Assembly: GCA_022836615.1 (NCBI GenBank)
Contig: MU405331.1
Span: 61,625 to 125,624, forward strand
Reading direction: 5' to 3'
Source of the DNA: Annulohypoxylon bovei var. microspora
Lineage: Eukaryota; Ascomycota; Sordariomycetes; Xylariales; Hypoxylaceae
Length of the DNA stretch: 64,000 bases
Shown here: piece by piece, positions 7,986 to 19,928 of the stretch
Numbering within the stretch: position 1 is the stretch's first letter
How the letters are laid out: the number at the start of each line of letters is the position of its first letter
Translations under genes and position numbers: made by a program
The notes under the pieces: model-generated
Told to the model about the DNA's origin: nothing
Seen by the model: only the letters and a program-made list of their open reading frames with translations
Database searches by the model: none

Positions 7986-10234
7986 TGCGGAGGGTGGCTT
8001 GTGGGAGATGTTGAGAGTGGAAGAAAAGAGTGTACCTGATTCACGCAGCCCTTCTTCTAAAATGGTTCGGTCGAGACAACAGGCTCGTTTATATTATGTT
8101 GCCAAGTCACATTCGCGACTTCCAATAGCGCATCTTGGAGAACGCCACAAAATCTCCCAGTGGCCAAATGCCAAATGGCCGTCCATCAGAATCTCGCTAC
8201 CTGGGTACCTACCTACCCAGCTACCCAGTAGGTGATATCATGATGGGAACCACCGAGATACGAGCTAGACTTGCAGCAGCCACGCACAAAGGAAAACTTG
8301 ATCGAGGCAGGCTCGATAGAATAGAGACGGTCCAATCATAATATTGGTCTTCCGGAACTAACGGCTCATGCGTCAGATCGACAGGTCCGTCTGCCGGATT
8401 GGCTAGGACTAATATGGCGGAAGAGACCCAACTAATCGGACGGCATTCAGGCGAGCCGAATAGGTAAGCTCTATAATAGAATTACTGCTAGTTCTAAGCT
8501 GGTAGCCTCCCACGTCGCAGACTAGGACGTTAGTGCGGGGAGCTGAAAAGGTTATCGTCACGTCTTCGAGCGAGACTGCCTGGATCCATGATGCGGAGAA
8601 TCCACCGTGATAAGGACTAACGTGCTGGCATCCGAACTCTGACGCGAACATAGGGCGGTCGGTGTTCGCAGCGAACTACTGTGCGTTCGTTATGCGGCCT
8701 GATGGTCTTGGTAGGTACAAACGAGCCTAGTTCATCGAGGGCTCTAGGCCCTAAGACGGGTATTGAGACAGGTGCGGTCGTACAGAATAAAGGGGGTGAC
8801 AGAAACGGCGCGTTATGTTACCTCGCTACCTCGCCAGTTTACTCCACGTAGACCCGATACGATGGAAACCCTAGGGCCGGATCCCTCTCTTGCCGTAGAT
8901 TATAGTGTCTATCCTAGATTATACCCATTTTTTAAGAACATGAAAGCAATGATAGGTAGGTAGGTTCCTAGTACAAGCAACAAGGCTACCAGACTACTCC
9001 CTTGACCCAGCTGTACAGAAACAAGATCGATGGATCTCTCGACGAGTACGTGTGCCAAGGACGGCTCTTGAGCTACACAGATCTAGCGTAACCTGATATC
9101 TGAAACTAACGGAGACTAGTACGAGATGCCGGAGCTATGTTCGAATACTGTCAAACTGTCAAACTGTCAGATTGTTAACTTGACAAGTTCGAGATGGTAC
9201 GCTGGTATGTAGGGTGGGTGGTGACAGTCTTACGCCAAAAGCTTAATACGAGAGAAACAATCGATCATGCAAGATAAGCGTCCTCTCATTCGCCGGGAAT
9301 CTAGGACACCAAAACAATGTAGCATTCAGGTTGTGACTGCGTCTAGATTACTCGAGTTCGTTATCCGATTAATCGTTGATTTGTTGATGATTCAGCTCCC
9401 GGAAAATAAGTCGTTGGCATTGGCTTGGCACGGCGCCGGTGACTGCCTTTATCACAACCCCTTTCCGTAATGATCGGCGATGTCTAATTAGTGTGCTTTA
9501 ACGAAATGGCTAGATCGATTCATCTATCCCTTATTATTATTGGGAAAACTTTATTCATTTCACCTATCGGAAAGGATGCGCCTCGAAAGCCTCAGTGGCG
9601 AGACATACATGCATAAAGAAATTTGAAGTGATTCTGATGGCGTCTGTATGAAATGACGTCTAATATAACTACATAGCATAATAGTTACATCTTACCCATA
9701 CGAGTACTACGTATCATAATATCAGGAAGTAGGTACCTGTAGTTAGTCTGACATGCAGCCATGCATATCTTCTAGGCACCTAATCCTAAAGGGAATCCGT
9801 CATTGGTGATATGTACCTTGATCGGTATGAATAGGATCGCTATCAGCCAAGGCAACTTTTCCGCAAAGATCGGGCAAGTCTAATTCTAAAAATTCCATAC
9901 GGCGAGTCTTCACAGATATATCCTTAGGCTGAAAATTACCTGTAGTTTAGAGAGACAACTAGGTCCCCTTATCACTTGGACCCTCAATGAACTTCTACTT
10001 AAAAGGCGCACCGTACTTTCATTCACTACCTACCTACCCAGATCATCCTTCAAATCAAGCATATGCCAGGTTGATGGCTATACTAGCCAGACTACATCTC
10101 TAAATTGACTACCCTATGCTATTAACTATGTACCAGGTGACTTAATCAGATCAAGAGCTTAACGGATATCAACACCACGCTTCTCCATCTAGAAATTTCC
10201 TAAACCTCGCCGTCTAGCAACCCGGTTTCTCTGG
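7986..10234. other. Intergenic spacer, no gene seen
   Basis: Promoter side of the Rds1-like gene and 3' side of the 102-residue gene. A short triple repeat of CTGTCAAA-type sequence lies near 9150. A minus-strand frame at 8409-8651 starts with ATG (80 residues) but matches nothing I know and lacks other support. Confidence 0.4.
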
Positions 10235-10543
10235 CTACGACTCCTTTCGCTTACCCACGGGCGAGGGAACAGGGGAAGGGGGGCCTTCCTTCGGATCTAT
10301 GTCCATCGGGATGACTCCGTGCGACGAAGCCTTGCTGTCGTTAGACTTGTCGCCTTTCACCGGATCGTCAGGCTTCTTTTCAGGCACAACCCGCTCTCCT
10401 TTGCCTTGTTCCTTTGATTTACTCTGACCCCCACATAAGCCGACGGGCTCGTCCGAAAGGTCGTCTGGGTAAGAGCTAAGAATCCTCTCCTTTCCAAGCA
10501 CCGTGGAGGGGAGGATCTTGGGCTCTTGGTTTTTGCCTGCCAT
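10235..10543 (-). CDS. Small disordered hypothetical protein, 102 residues
   Basis: Start taken at the ATG at 10543 in the context CCCAACATGGC; frame continues upstream only through a TTG. The protein is charged, rich in K, E, P, S and D, has no signal peptide or membrane segment, and ends in a proline/serine tract (PPSPVPSPVGKRKES), so it is predicted to be largely unstructured. A TATA-like TATATAAAT on the same strand at 10645-10653 lies about 105 bases upstream, which supports a real transcription unit. No family recognised and no function proposed. Coding likelihood rests on the start context, the TATA box and protein-like composition only. Confidence 0.45.
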   Translation of the reverse strand: MAGKNQEPKILPSTVLGKERILSSYPDDLSDEPVGLCGGQSKSKEQGKGERVVPEKKPDDPVKGDKSNDSKASSHGVIPMDIDPKEGPPSPVPSPVGKRKES

Positions 10544-10644
10544 GTTGGGGTGCAATATTGTAAGGGCAAGATTGTGATAGTTCTGAAGATTATATTGTAG
10601 ATAGAGTGGATGTGGGTGGGTTCCTAGAGGATGAGAGTACGACT

Positions 10645-10653
10645 ATTTATATA
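10645..10653 (-). promoter_or_regulatory. TATA box-like site for the 102-residue gene
   Basis: Minus-strand TATATAAAT about 105 bases upstream of the ATG at 10543, a normal distance for a fungal TATA promoter with a short leader. Confidence 0.4.
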
Positions 10654-11441
10654 CTAATTTCATCGTGATGTTGTATTTGCTATTGTTCTGTTTGCAGCCA
10701 AGTTCCACGAAGACAGACAGTATGACTCTGCTACGTATCTCACCAACAGTATAGGTGCAATGCGAAGGAGCAATCCGTGTAGCGGGTGCTTTACCACGCA
10801 TCATCAAATTTGCCAATTATGACCTAGGAGTTTGCTGTAGAACATTAGTAATAGCTTAGCTAGAGGTAATTGTCCTTGTTTTCTGTCATAACAGCATTCG
10901 CACCCAGCAGTGAGTGATCAATAAAAGGTATGGCTACAACATCTGTCATTCCTCTAGGCAATCTTGATGGGTAGTGCAACGCATTGAGAATGAAGCCCTT
11001 CTATACATAGGACTAAAAATACCGGTCACCTAGTTCTATTCCCACTTTTAGCACTAACTTCTCGCTTCTTGTTAGCTAAGGTTTTCGTCAAATGTCTATT
11101 TAGGAGCCTCCTTAGCCCATCGCGTAACATCAAATATGTAGGTAGGTAATAACCTGACTGTACAAGCAGCTCCTCTATAAACATACCTCATTCCTAGTAC
11201 CAATTTCATACCAACCATAGCAAGACCTCACATATATAGATCATGGACAGGGGTCTTGCTGCTAAGATCTGAAGCGTGTAGTCAAGACCCGTCATTCCTC
11301 TGCTCGACGTGAGCAATTCCCGATACCTCAGTAAGTATGAATTAATAAAACGAGGAGGCCGAAAAGTTCGTGTCGGCGCTAGTCACGAACAGGAATTAAG
11401 TTGGGCAGGACTCATAATAACCCTCGCACCTCAAACAACCC
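10654..11441. other. Intergenic spacer, no gene seen
   Basis: Region between two minus-strand genes. Only very short frames and a short TAGGTAGGTA tract near 11140. Nothing else identified. Confidence 0.5.
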
Positions 11442-13009
11442 TCACGGATACACCCTCCCCACATACACATAGCTAAAAATATCCGCCTCGTCTGGTTTAT
11501 ACTGCAGGACCTCGTCGCCCGAGATCCCGTAGATCATGGCGTCCTCGCTCGCCGCGATAGCCGAGAAGTTGACCTCCGGCCCGCCGCGGAAGTCGATGCG
11601 CGGGATGGGGCGGAAGTGGCCAGCCCACAGCAGCGCGGTCACGGTGCCGTTCGGGAGCAGCGCCATGGTCGTCGTCTCCGTGAAGTTGTTCTGCACCGTC
11701 ATCGCGAACTGCAGGTTCGGCGCCGGGGGCGGGATCGACTCGATCAGGCTGCCGTCTTCGCCTTGTTAGCTAGCTATTCCCCGTACCGTACACCGTCTCA
11801 TATCATCTCCTATTTCATCCCGCACCAAACCCCACGCCCCAAGCTCGCAAAAACAGAAAACACAAAAAAAAAAAAAAAAAGGAAAGAAAAAAACATACCA
11901 GCATCCCAACCCCCAACATACATGCTCTTCTGCATCGTGCCCACCTCCCCGGTCCCCAAGCTCTCCGAGACCAAGATGACGCGATCCACCGCCGCGCCCT
12001 CGATCTGCGCCACGAGCGCAAGGCTCGAGTTGAGCGCGACCGCGCGCTCCTGCACGACGACCTGGGGGCTCGCCCAGGCCGTCGCGTTCGCGACGCCGAT
12101 ATCGCCGTCCGGCGTCTGGTACGCGACGATCCAGGATCCGGCACACCCCGGGCGCCAGCAGCGCTGCCAGACGGCGGCGATCTGGGTGCCCGGGAGCGTC
12201 TCGATGCGCGCGCCGCTCAGGTCGTCGTACTCCCAGCCGTCGGGGTCCGCCTCCGGGGCCATGAGGCGCAGCGCGCTGACGGCGTTGTCGGGCGCCGCGA
12301 ACCAGAGGTGCGTCTCGCTGGCGTTGGTGGCGGCGTACAGGCACGAGGCGGCGGCCAGCGGGGCGCCGGGCAGCAGGTTCAGCGGCGTGGCGGTGTCGCG
12401 CATGACAGCGGTCAGGTTCGTGGTCTCCCACGTGGCGTTAACCGAGTCCCAGCGCCGCGCGACCAGCGCGCTGGACGGGTCCTGGAAGAACACCGTGCGG
12501 TGCGTGTGCCCGTCGAGGTCGGTCCGGTTGGAGGCCGCGAGCTTGGACAGGGCGAGGACGTTGACGTTGGGGCGGGTTGCGGTGGTGCCGTTGTTTGCTT
12601 GGGACCCGTCGTTGTCGGCGCCGTGTTTGGGGGGGAAGTGCTGCTTGCTCGCGAGGCCACCTGCGACTCCGCCGGCGATGGCGGCGATTATCACTAGTAT
12701 TCCGGCTGTGAGGGCTAAGTAGAATTTGCGTCTTGGCAGACCACATATCCTGCTGTTTGGTTGTTGTTGCGGTTTTTCTTGCGGTTGCTCTTGAGGTTGT
12801 TCTTGGAAAGGGGGCGGGTTGCTTGGAGGTTGTCCTCTCTCATGGTTGACGACCTCTGGAAAATAGGTTCCTGTCCTATCCGTCTCGAAGGCAGCCAGCT
12901 GCGGATAGAGCGTGTCAGGGAGAGGAACTGCCTCCTTTTCTGTCTCGCCCGAGTCGTGTGGATAATAGCCCTGAACCCCCCGAACCTCCAATGTGCTGTA
13001 TGGCGGCAT
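11442..13009 (-). CDS. Single-pass membrane protein with probable lectin-like beta-propeller ectodomain
   Basis: Two exons: 13009-11899 (donor GTATGT) and 11755 or 11761 down to 11442, about 475 residues. Residues 1-95 are cytosolic and contain a Pro/Gln-rich repeat (QEQPQEQPQEKPQQQ). A strong membrane segment lies at about 96-120 (FYLALTAGILVIIAAIAGGV). The rest is extracellular, rich in N-glycosylation sites and in repeated strand patterns ending in W/Y. Examples are CAGSWIVAYQTPDGDIGVAN and DVILVSES-like turns. This architecture is common in ascomycete proteins annotated as fucose-specific-lectin-like six-bladed propellers; I infer the fold from pattern, not from a search. The acceptor is a tandem NAGNNNNAG: two in-frame AGs six bases apart (11762-11761 and 11756-11755). 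Use of the upstream one inserts two residues. The branch-like CTAAC is too close to the first AG, which favours the downstream one. Confidence 0.7.
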
Positions 13010-14332
13010 GGTGATAGACTTCGATTAAGGTCCCTAGCGGCACGCCACAAAGGGTTTGTGTAAGAAGTTGAGGTGAAGACGAGGCCATCGTCGCGGTGAT
13101 AATAAACAATAACCGTTGGGTTGAGTGGCATAATTAGGATCTATCCGGCCGAGATGTGCGGATTGTGGCGTAGGACTATTATCCCCTTCAGTCAACCTCG
13201 TTTGGGTGTTGAACCAATCACGAAGGGATATCTGAGCACATAATCGCCTGTGTTACCATACTCCTGGTAAGTTGTAAAGCAAAGAGAGACATCCATTGGT
13301 GTGTCCCGACCCTGGAGCCCTAAGGATTCCAGAAGCATACATGTAACCTGACGAGATCCAGGTGAAACCCTACCAGCCCTACGGAGTTGAGAGCCCTCTT
13401 GGTGATTTGCCGGGTCCTTTTGCAATGCAAAATTATGGCACAGCAGATTCTCGATAGCAATAGCAGTCTCCGCCGATCTGTAGAAGATGCGACTGGTTGA
13501 GTTAGCCTAGGCGTTCATCTGTTCGGGCTGCTGAGACACCCGAGACATAGCATGACGGAAGGGGAAAAAGAGGCGCGCCGAGCGGGTGATACCTAAAACC
13601 GTTGAAAAGGATCGAAGATCCGGACCATATTGCAGTAACACAGAAAATTTTGCGAAATGTTACCTGTAATAGCGCATCTGTGTCTGAGTTTTGAAACCCG
13701 TACACCGAGATAGATGATTTCCGAGCAATATCGTCGATATATACCCCTTATATCGGTAACCGCCTCTTATTCCCTTGTACGAGTCTATCCATATTTTCGT
13801 AATCAACTCCTACATTCCTACAGATTCCACTATCCTTGTTAAACAGGTATGCGCTATATTTCCAGCAAGTCAGTTTGTTGGTTTATTAGTTTATTATTAC
13901 CGGCGATTAATCATGATTTTCCTTGTTGCTGATTCGAAGCACCAGCCCGGATTATGCGACATGAAGGGGAACAAATGTTGAGGCTGGCATGGCAGACGTC
14001 CTTCCATGCGACCCTATATCCTCAGATGCTTTTGTCATCACCCGACCGTCCAGAACGCCTCTATGTGATCTCCCATCATACAATATCTACGCGTGTAGCC
14101 AGCTCCTAGCACCTCCCACCCATTACCCCGTCATAGCCTCCTTTTGCGAAATGTCGTCGTCGATTCGGGAGCCAGTAATACAATGTTTGAATGGTTGTAA
14201 GGCAGCCCGTAGAAATGAGCGCATCGCTTTCTCAGTACCGGAACCCAAAAAAAATCCCAAACGCGAAGCAATGATCCAAATCCTCTAATCACCGGATGCG
14301 ACAGCCGGGCTAGCTGATACTAGCTCGGGCCC
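13010..14332. other. Intergenic spacer, no convincing gene
   Basis: Promoter of the membrane protein and 3' flank of the elongase. A plus-strand ATG frame of 99 residues (13989-14288) has no recognisable domain and unremarkable composition; I do not annotate it. Confidence 0.4.
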
Positions 14333-15561
14333 TTACGCCTTTCGGGAGCGTGTCGTAACGCCGTTGGTCCTCACTCCGGTAGCTAGGCCTTGAGGCTTCT
14401 CTATGGCGCCTACCACAGTGTGGTGGTCCGGGAGAGGAGCCTGCGACATGCGGCGAAGAGTCTTGCGCGTACTAGGCGCCTTGTGGTCCTTCTTGTATGT
14501 GGCGAAGTAGAACGAGATGAAGAGGACGAGGTACGAGGTGAGAGTTCCGATACCAGCGAAGGCCGCGAACTCCTCTCCGGCGCACTGGCCCGCGTTTGGC
14601 ATCCACTGGAAGTAGGTGGAGGTGAAGTATGTGTACGCCGCGTAGTAGACGAATCCTAAACACGTCAGTTAGTCCCCTCGTAGTCCCTATCTGGAGCATC
14701 TCGAGCCGGGCGTCAAACTTACCGAGATCGATGATGAACTGGGCGATCTGGAGGCGGGTGATGTACTCCTTCCACCAGATTCGGATTCCGCGGGCGCTCT
14801 GGAAGTAGTACCAGTACATGACAACGTGGACGGTCAGGTTAAGGGTGATCACGACCCACGAGACCGCGGTAGAACCGATCAGCTGGGTGTAGCAGAGGAA
14901 CGCCGTCGCACCATGGTGATAGCAATGGAGGAAGGCTACGATAAACTGTCAGAATTTTGGCTTCCGCTCGGTCTCAAGATTTGAACATACTCAGAGGCTT
15001 CTTCTTCAGGAACAGGAAGACGGTGTCGAGAAGTTCAAGGTACTTGGTAAGATAGTTCAACTACCTCCTGTTAGTTTCTCTGGTTTCTCTAGTTTCTCTA
15101 GCCCCAGGAACGAGGTGTCAGTCACGGCGTAGACCTACGTAGTAGAGCACGACCAACGGCTGCGTCCAACCTCCCTTCTTGTCGCAGATGGAAAAGAATA
15201 TGCCGTGTCGGACAACGGTCGGCAGCAGCTGCTCGACGAACAACGCCAGAAGGATTCCACTAATGGCGGTGAGGTAGAAGTTGTGGACCAAGAACAGCGC
15301 CTTCAGCTTAAAGGGCTCGCGATTCCGCATGTACTCCCTGCCGCCGAAGATCACGCTATAGTAGACGACAATGAAGATCAACGTCTCTTTCAACGTTGAC
15401 ATAGGCGTCTGACCGGCCTCGAATCGAAATTCGTCGGCGGGAAAGCCCGCGACAGCCTCGAAGGCCTTGCTGAAGTAGGGCCATAAAGGTACGCCGAAGG
15501 GTCGGTCGAGGGTTGGCACGGGGAACGAGTCCCAGATAGCAGGAGTAGCGGTAGAAGCCAT
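14333..15561 (-). CDS. Fatty acid elongase (ELO/GNS1-SUR4 family), 342 residues
   Basis: Four exons: 15561-15139, 15060-14991, 14935-14723 and 14655-14333. All joins keep frame and have GTAGGT, GTATGT or GTAAGT donors. The enzyme catalyses the condensing step of microsomal very-long-chain fatty acid elongation in the ER, feeding sphingolipid synthesis. The diagnostic histidine box HCYHH (H168, H171, H172) is split from the preceding KKKP segment by intron 2. Also visible are YLTKYLELLDTVFLFLKKK before the box, and MYWYYF and QIAQFIIDL after it. Multiple hydrophobic helices span the protein. Length matches fungal Elo2/Elo3-type enzymes (about 340), but I cannot decide between the two subtypes. 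The start MASTATPAIW is chosen because upstream frame lacks an ATG. Confidence 0.93.
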
Positions 15562-15939
15562 GATGGAAGACGATTGATCGTACACGATCGAGCCACGTAG
15601 ACAAGTTTGCGCAAAGACGACGACGCGCTCGGACTGCGTGGAAAAAAAGAGACGACGAGTCTTTTACAACAAGCAATCTGAATAAGTAAGAGAAAACGTT
15701 CGAATGAAGGAGCGACGGGAAGAAATTATTATTGACCCTGCGACGGACTCGCCAGGGGAGTTGAGTAAAAAGTGGTACAGAGTGGGAAAAGAGAAAAGGA
15801 AGATTGAGACTTATGAAAATCACGGTTGACGAATCTCGTGAAGATGAGGAAAAAGTTGAGAGAGCGGACTTTTGGACTTCTGGGTCTGGTTCATTAAACT
15901 CCACGCCAACAAAAGGGGACGCGACCTAGATCGTCTCTC

Positions 15940-15950
15940 ATTGGTCCAAT
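15940..15950. promoter_or_regulatory. Palindromic double CCAAT box upstream of the elongase
   Basis: ATTGGTCCAAT presents a CCAAT motif on both strands, about 380 bases upstream of the elongase ATG. CCAAT is the site of the fungal HAP/CBC complex. Use is inferred. Confidence 0.4.
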
Positions 15951-16548
15951 CTCTCCACCTAATCCCGTCTTCTCAAGGATCACCGATCGGTATTGGCGGG
16001 TGCCTCGGACGCCCGGTCCTTCCAAGCAGTCAAGGACGCAGATTGAAATTGATAAGGCAGCCTTAAGGAGGTAGCAGGTACATACATGCTCTATTGTATG
16101 TACCAATACCTAGGTAGCCGGTACCTACAAATCCGAGAATAGCACGTGCTTCTTTTATGTTTATCATCGATGTCAATGATACTAGGCATGTACCGGTATA
16201 CAAGACATATTGTCTGTACCTGCATATAATATGGATGTCAAGTTATTGATTGACCTGTCCGTAGACATTATTTCTAATGGGAATCGACCGATTTGTTGAT
16301 GCCATTCTTTTCCTGTCTCTGATGATTCCCTACATGTAGTTCATGTTGACACATACATATGTAGGTACCTACATACATATGAGGACAATATTGAACAAAA
16401 TGAAGAGATCTCGGGTATACCGGTAAGTGATACATACATGTATGTTGTTTGTTGGAGCACTGGCATTGAAGTGCACTTATCACTAGTGTAATTATGCAAT
16501 CCTTATGTGGCACGGCCTAAAGGTACATACCTACCTATTAGTACCTAG
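15951..16548. other. Intergenic spacer, no gene seen
   Basis: AT-rich, with repeated GTACC/TACATAC-like words but no organised repeat and no gene. Confidence 0.4.
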
Positions 16549-16764
16549 GCAGAATGGCGTCAAAATAAATGAAGCATGTGCGGGCATGTGCTAATCTTAC
16601 TATATTGCACTGTGGTCTGAATTATCCCTTGGAGTACCTATCTAAGTAACTTACACGTATTTTGAATAGCGGTCAAGGCTAATTAGGTAATGATGGGATA
16701 GATCAACACACAGTCCAATACAGTGGCATTAGCACATGCTCCGTTTATTTTGACGCCATTCTGC
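16549..16764. mobile_element. Hairpin MITE, 216 bases, TAG flanks
   Basis: The arms start GCAGAATGGCGTCAAAATAA and remain alignable for about 70-80 bases from each end, so almost the whole element can fold back on itself around a loop of about 60 bases. The left arm has an extra 10 bases (a second copy of a GCATGTGC-containing word) compared with the right. TAG trinucleotides flank both sides (16546-16548 and 16765-16767), consistent with a 3-base target duplication. No coding capacity. Superfamily is uncertain: a 3-base TNN duplication would suggest PIF/Harbinger-type mobilisation. Confidence 0.78.
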
Positions 16765-18420
16765 TAGGCTACCTATCAAGTAAGCTTAAACGTAGTCTAA
16801 CCTCGGCCAATCTCAAAATATGGGGCATTTTTATATTCTACTATATACCGAGAGATCCCCATATTCATCATATGCAAATTCCCCTATTATATTTTGGAAA
16901 GCTAACATGCTGTTTCTTGATCAGTTCGTATCCTCAAGATGCTCAAGATGCTCAAGATGGCCTCAAGTATGTACTATTATTGCACTACCCTATTGGTATG
17001 ATTAAACCTAGAGTTTAGAGCCAATCAGAATTCATGTCAATATGATGTTCGATTTTGATTGGTACGCTTCTTTACTTAGTAGCCGGGATGGTTTCAGCTA
17101 GTTTGAAAGAATGGGATGAACGCTGATCGTGCTGCTTAAGCCCAAAAGTAAGTGCTTGAGTAGAACAGTACTATTTACTTCGTATGTATTCAGTAATTCT
17201 TTCAATGTTCTACCTGTGAAAGTTGTATGTTGGTATGTATTTGGTAATAGATTTTCAAGGTTGTCGCGCATCTCAATTTTGAGGCGTAACTGAGGCTGAA
17301 GCCATAGAGTTCTATTGGAATGGTGGCTTGCATGCTGTCTTTGAATTTGAGGGGTAATGAGATCTCTCCGTGCAAGTCGCGAGTCGTTGGAGTTCGCACT
17401 GTCTTTGCGATAAGATAATCAGTATGTACCTATGTACCTGTGATATTCAAGAAGCCTTTGTTACCTGTAACAATTTAGGTCAAGACAGAGAGAAAACACA
17501 GGATATCATATTATTAAATGTAGAACTTTTCAGTAAAGACATGTTAGTCGATCCTTAAATTTCCACTCTTATAAATCTTCATGCCAACTTCCATGTTGCA
17601 ATTGCAGATCTATGAGAAAAGGGAAAATAACAACGTGATTGTTCGCCGAACCGCCGTACATACATGCCCGACCCATTTAAACTACCTAGTGTCTAGACTA
17701 CCCCGAAGGAATAGTTGGCGTAGGAGACATGGGAGGCCACTTGTGACTTGAAGAGTATAGTGAGTAAATAGGTAGAAATTCCTCAAGCTTTGCCGGATGG
17801 TCTTTGCTGTTTAAGTTTCTTTGTAGATGAGTAGATGGGTAGTGAGTCGCAAGAGCTTTGAGTGAAGTAAACACAACCAGGAATTCCTATAGATCTATAA
17901 TTACCTACTAGATACCTACCTACCTACCTACCTCAGGTGCTATGTAGGCAGGTAGAGGTAAGTGAGGGGAGTTGTAGCTAAACTGCGAGATGCCAAGAAA
18001 AGTATGGGAATTATCGGGATGAAATCGGTGTGCTTCGTTTGTATGTGGTTGTCAACTATGAGTCTATGATATCCATGGATTTAACAAAGTTGAGTTTCGT
18101 TTCCTTGAGACTACCTACTACATATGTATATAGTCTATTGTCTGGGTAGCTTGACGAGACCAATTGTACGACGTTGAAATATATGGCAGATGAGATCTTT
18201 AAATACTTAGAAGTATACATATGACGTAGAAAGTCAACAATCAAATCCAAAGACAGTTACTGGTCCGTTCCCGCTCTTCGTTAACAGGAGGGAGCTCTCC
18301 GGTTCTGACCAGAGCAGCAATAACTAAACCCGATTAGCAGGAAAGTGAGCTCACTGTTGTTACCTAACTGGGGGATTCTGCATAGAGTACCCCGAGACCC
18401 ACTCGCCGACCACCGAGCGA
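16765..18420. other. Intergenic spacer, no gene seen
   Basis: AT-rich. A 10-base direct repeat (CTCAAGATGC-type, three copies) lies near 16932-16965 and a (TACC)n tract at about 17913-17935. Open frames are 65 residues or less without features. Confidence 0.45.
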
Positions 18421-18427
18421 CCAATCA
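18421..18427 (+). promoter_or_regulatory. CCAAT box upstream of COX6
   Basis: CCAATCA about 470 bases upstream of the COX6 ATG. Fungal respiratory genes are commonly controlled by the CCAAT-binding HAP complex; functional use here is inferred. Confidence 0.35.
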
Positions 18428-18574
18428 GGAGAATTCTTTTTGTGAGCCAGTCTTCCATTTCCCCTAGTCACGCATCATTCGATAAGTGAGAATTTACTGG
18501 AGCCGCTGGAGCGCAAGAGGATCCAGAGAAGAAACCGAGTCAACGGCCACCAAATCAAATCAAATCAAGCCAAA

Positions 18575-18692
18575 CTAACACAATCACCACTGCCACCACT
18601 GCCACCACCACCGCTACCGCTACCACCATCTGCACCACCACAAACACCACACACCACACACCACACACACCCGAATCCATACCCATACCCAT
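18575..18692 (+). repeat. CCACCA/CACACC microsatellite tract in the COX6 leader region
   Basis: Consists of interspersed CCACCA, GCTACC, CACCACA and CCATAC units with a pyrimidine-poor, A/C-only bias. It lies 200-320 bases upstream of the COX6 ATG, so it is promoter or 5' UTR. Confidence 0.7.
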
Positions 18693-18892
18693 ACCCAATC
18701 TCGAAATAATTTCTTTTATTTCTTTTTACATACCTACCTAAGGTAATCCGGGGAAAACGCTAACGAACGGTTACTACAACTACCTATCTATAATTCTCGT
18801 CGACGTACACGAATAAACTGCATCTCCACTCTGGAATAATTTTCTTTTTTTTTCTCTTCCTCTCCACTCACCTAATAAAATAAAAAAATATT

Positions 18893-19928
18893 ATGTCCTC
18901 GATGTCGCTACTCAGAATCGCCTCGCGCGGGCCCTCCAAGACCTTCTTCCGCGCCAACAGACCCGTCGCACCCACACGATCCAGTGCGTCTGTCGTGCCG
19001 GGCCTGATCGCCGGCTCCAGTCTTAACTTCAGCACCACCGTGCCCCGAAGAGCTGCCGCGCACCACGAAGAGACGTTCGAGGAGTTCACTGCTAGGTAAG
19101 GATACCTATTTGCCGCAGCCATTGGGATCGCATCGGATGCATGTATAGGGAGGATAAAGGATAAAAGAAGCTTCACGTCCCAATTGATCGGTATTATCTA
19201 CACCTAAAAAGCTCAATTGGATGCTGCATCGGATTGTGGGAGCTGAAATATCGCTCAATTGGTCTCGGGTCTTGGGGTCTTGGGATGATTGGAAGAATGA
19301 CCAATTCGGAATGGATGCTAACCCGAGCTTCTCCGAATAGGTACGAGGGTGAATTTGAAAAGGTGCAGGATGTTTTCGAGCTTCAGGTTCGTCCATTTCC
19401 TTATTCTCTACTCTCTATCTTGTCCGTTGTCCGTTGTCCGGGTCCTCGATTCTCTACCACCAAAATCGCTATCGTCTACCAACCGAAGACTACCTTTGCC
19501 GACCCACTCTCTCCACACGTCTTGAATCATTATCTCCCACCACGACGTCAGACACCACATCGCATCACGACCCAATATGATCCAATATGACCCAATGCAA
19601 TATCCAATATGACCCAATACGATACCACCAAAGAGAATCTAGTACACTGTAAACTAACTGTAAACTAATATACTGATATACGTCACAGCGTAATCTAAAC
19701 AACGCTTTCGCCTACGATCTCGTCCCCTCCCCCTCAGTAGTCGAGGCCGCCCTCCGCGCCGCCCGCCGCGTAAACGACTTCCCCACCGCCGTCCGCATCT
19801 TCGAGGGCATCAAGGCTAAGGTCGAGAACAAGGACCAGTACAAGCAATACCTCGACGAGCTCAAGCCTCTGCGCGAAGAGTTCGGCGTCCTCCTGAAGGA
19901 AGACCTATACCCGGAAGAGGCTAAATAG
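18893..19928 (+). CDS. COX6: Cytochrome c oxidase subunit VI (mammalian Va), 162 residues
   Basis: Three exons: 18893-19095, 19341-19386 and 19689-19928. Nuclear-encoded subunit of respiratory complex IV on the matrix side of the inner mitochondrial membrane. Residues 1 to about 55 are Arg/Ser-rich without acidic residues, a mitochondrial presequence (SSMSLLRIASRGPSKTFFRA). The mature protein starts near AAAHHEETFEEFTARYEGEF and includes the conserved RNLNNAFAYDLVPSP and RRVNDFPTAVRIFEGIK segments and the end LKEDLYPEEAK. Exon 2 is only 46 bases and encodes YEGEFEKVQDVFELQ. Intron 1 is 245 bases and intron 2 is 302 bases, long for this genome. Intron 2 contains degenerate CCAATATGA repeats near 19575-19615. 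Its donor is GTTCGT and the acceptor GTCACAG. Confidence 0.95.

Noticed and set aside
8409..8651. Minus-strand 80-residue ATG frame
   Set aside because: No known features; isolated in a long spacer.
10544..10555. Extended start (MHPN..) for the 102-residue protein
   Set aside because: The extra codons begin with TTG; the first ATG is at 10543 in a better context.
11616..12722. Plus-strand frame of 368 residues opposite the membrane protein gene
   Set aside because: Antisense shadow across a poly-A/T intron tract; the minus-strand model has a membrane segment, glycosylation sites and good splice sites.
13989..14288. Plus-strand 99-residue ATG frame near the elongase 3' end
   Set aside because: No domain, no signal peptide and no supporting context; length is within chance for this base composition.
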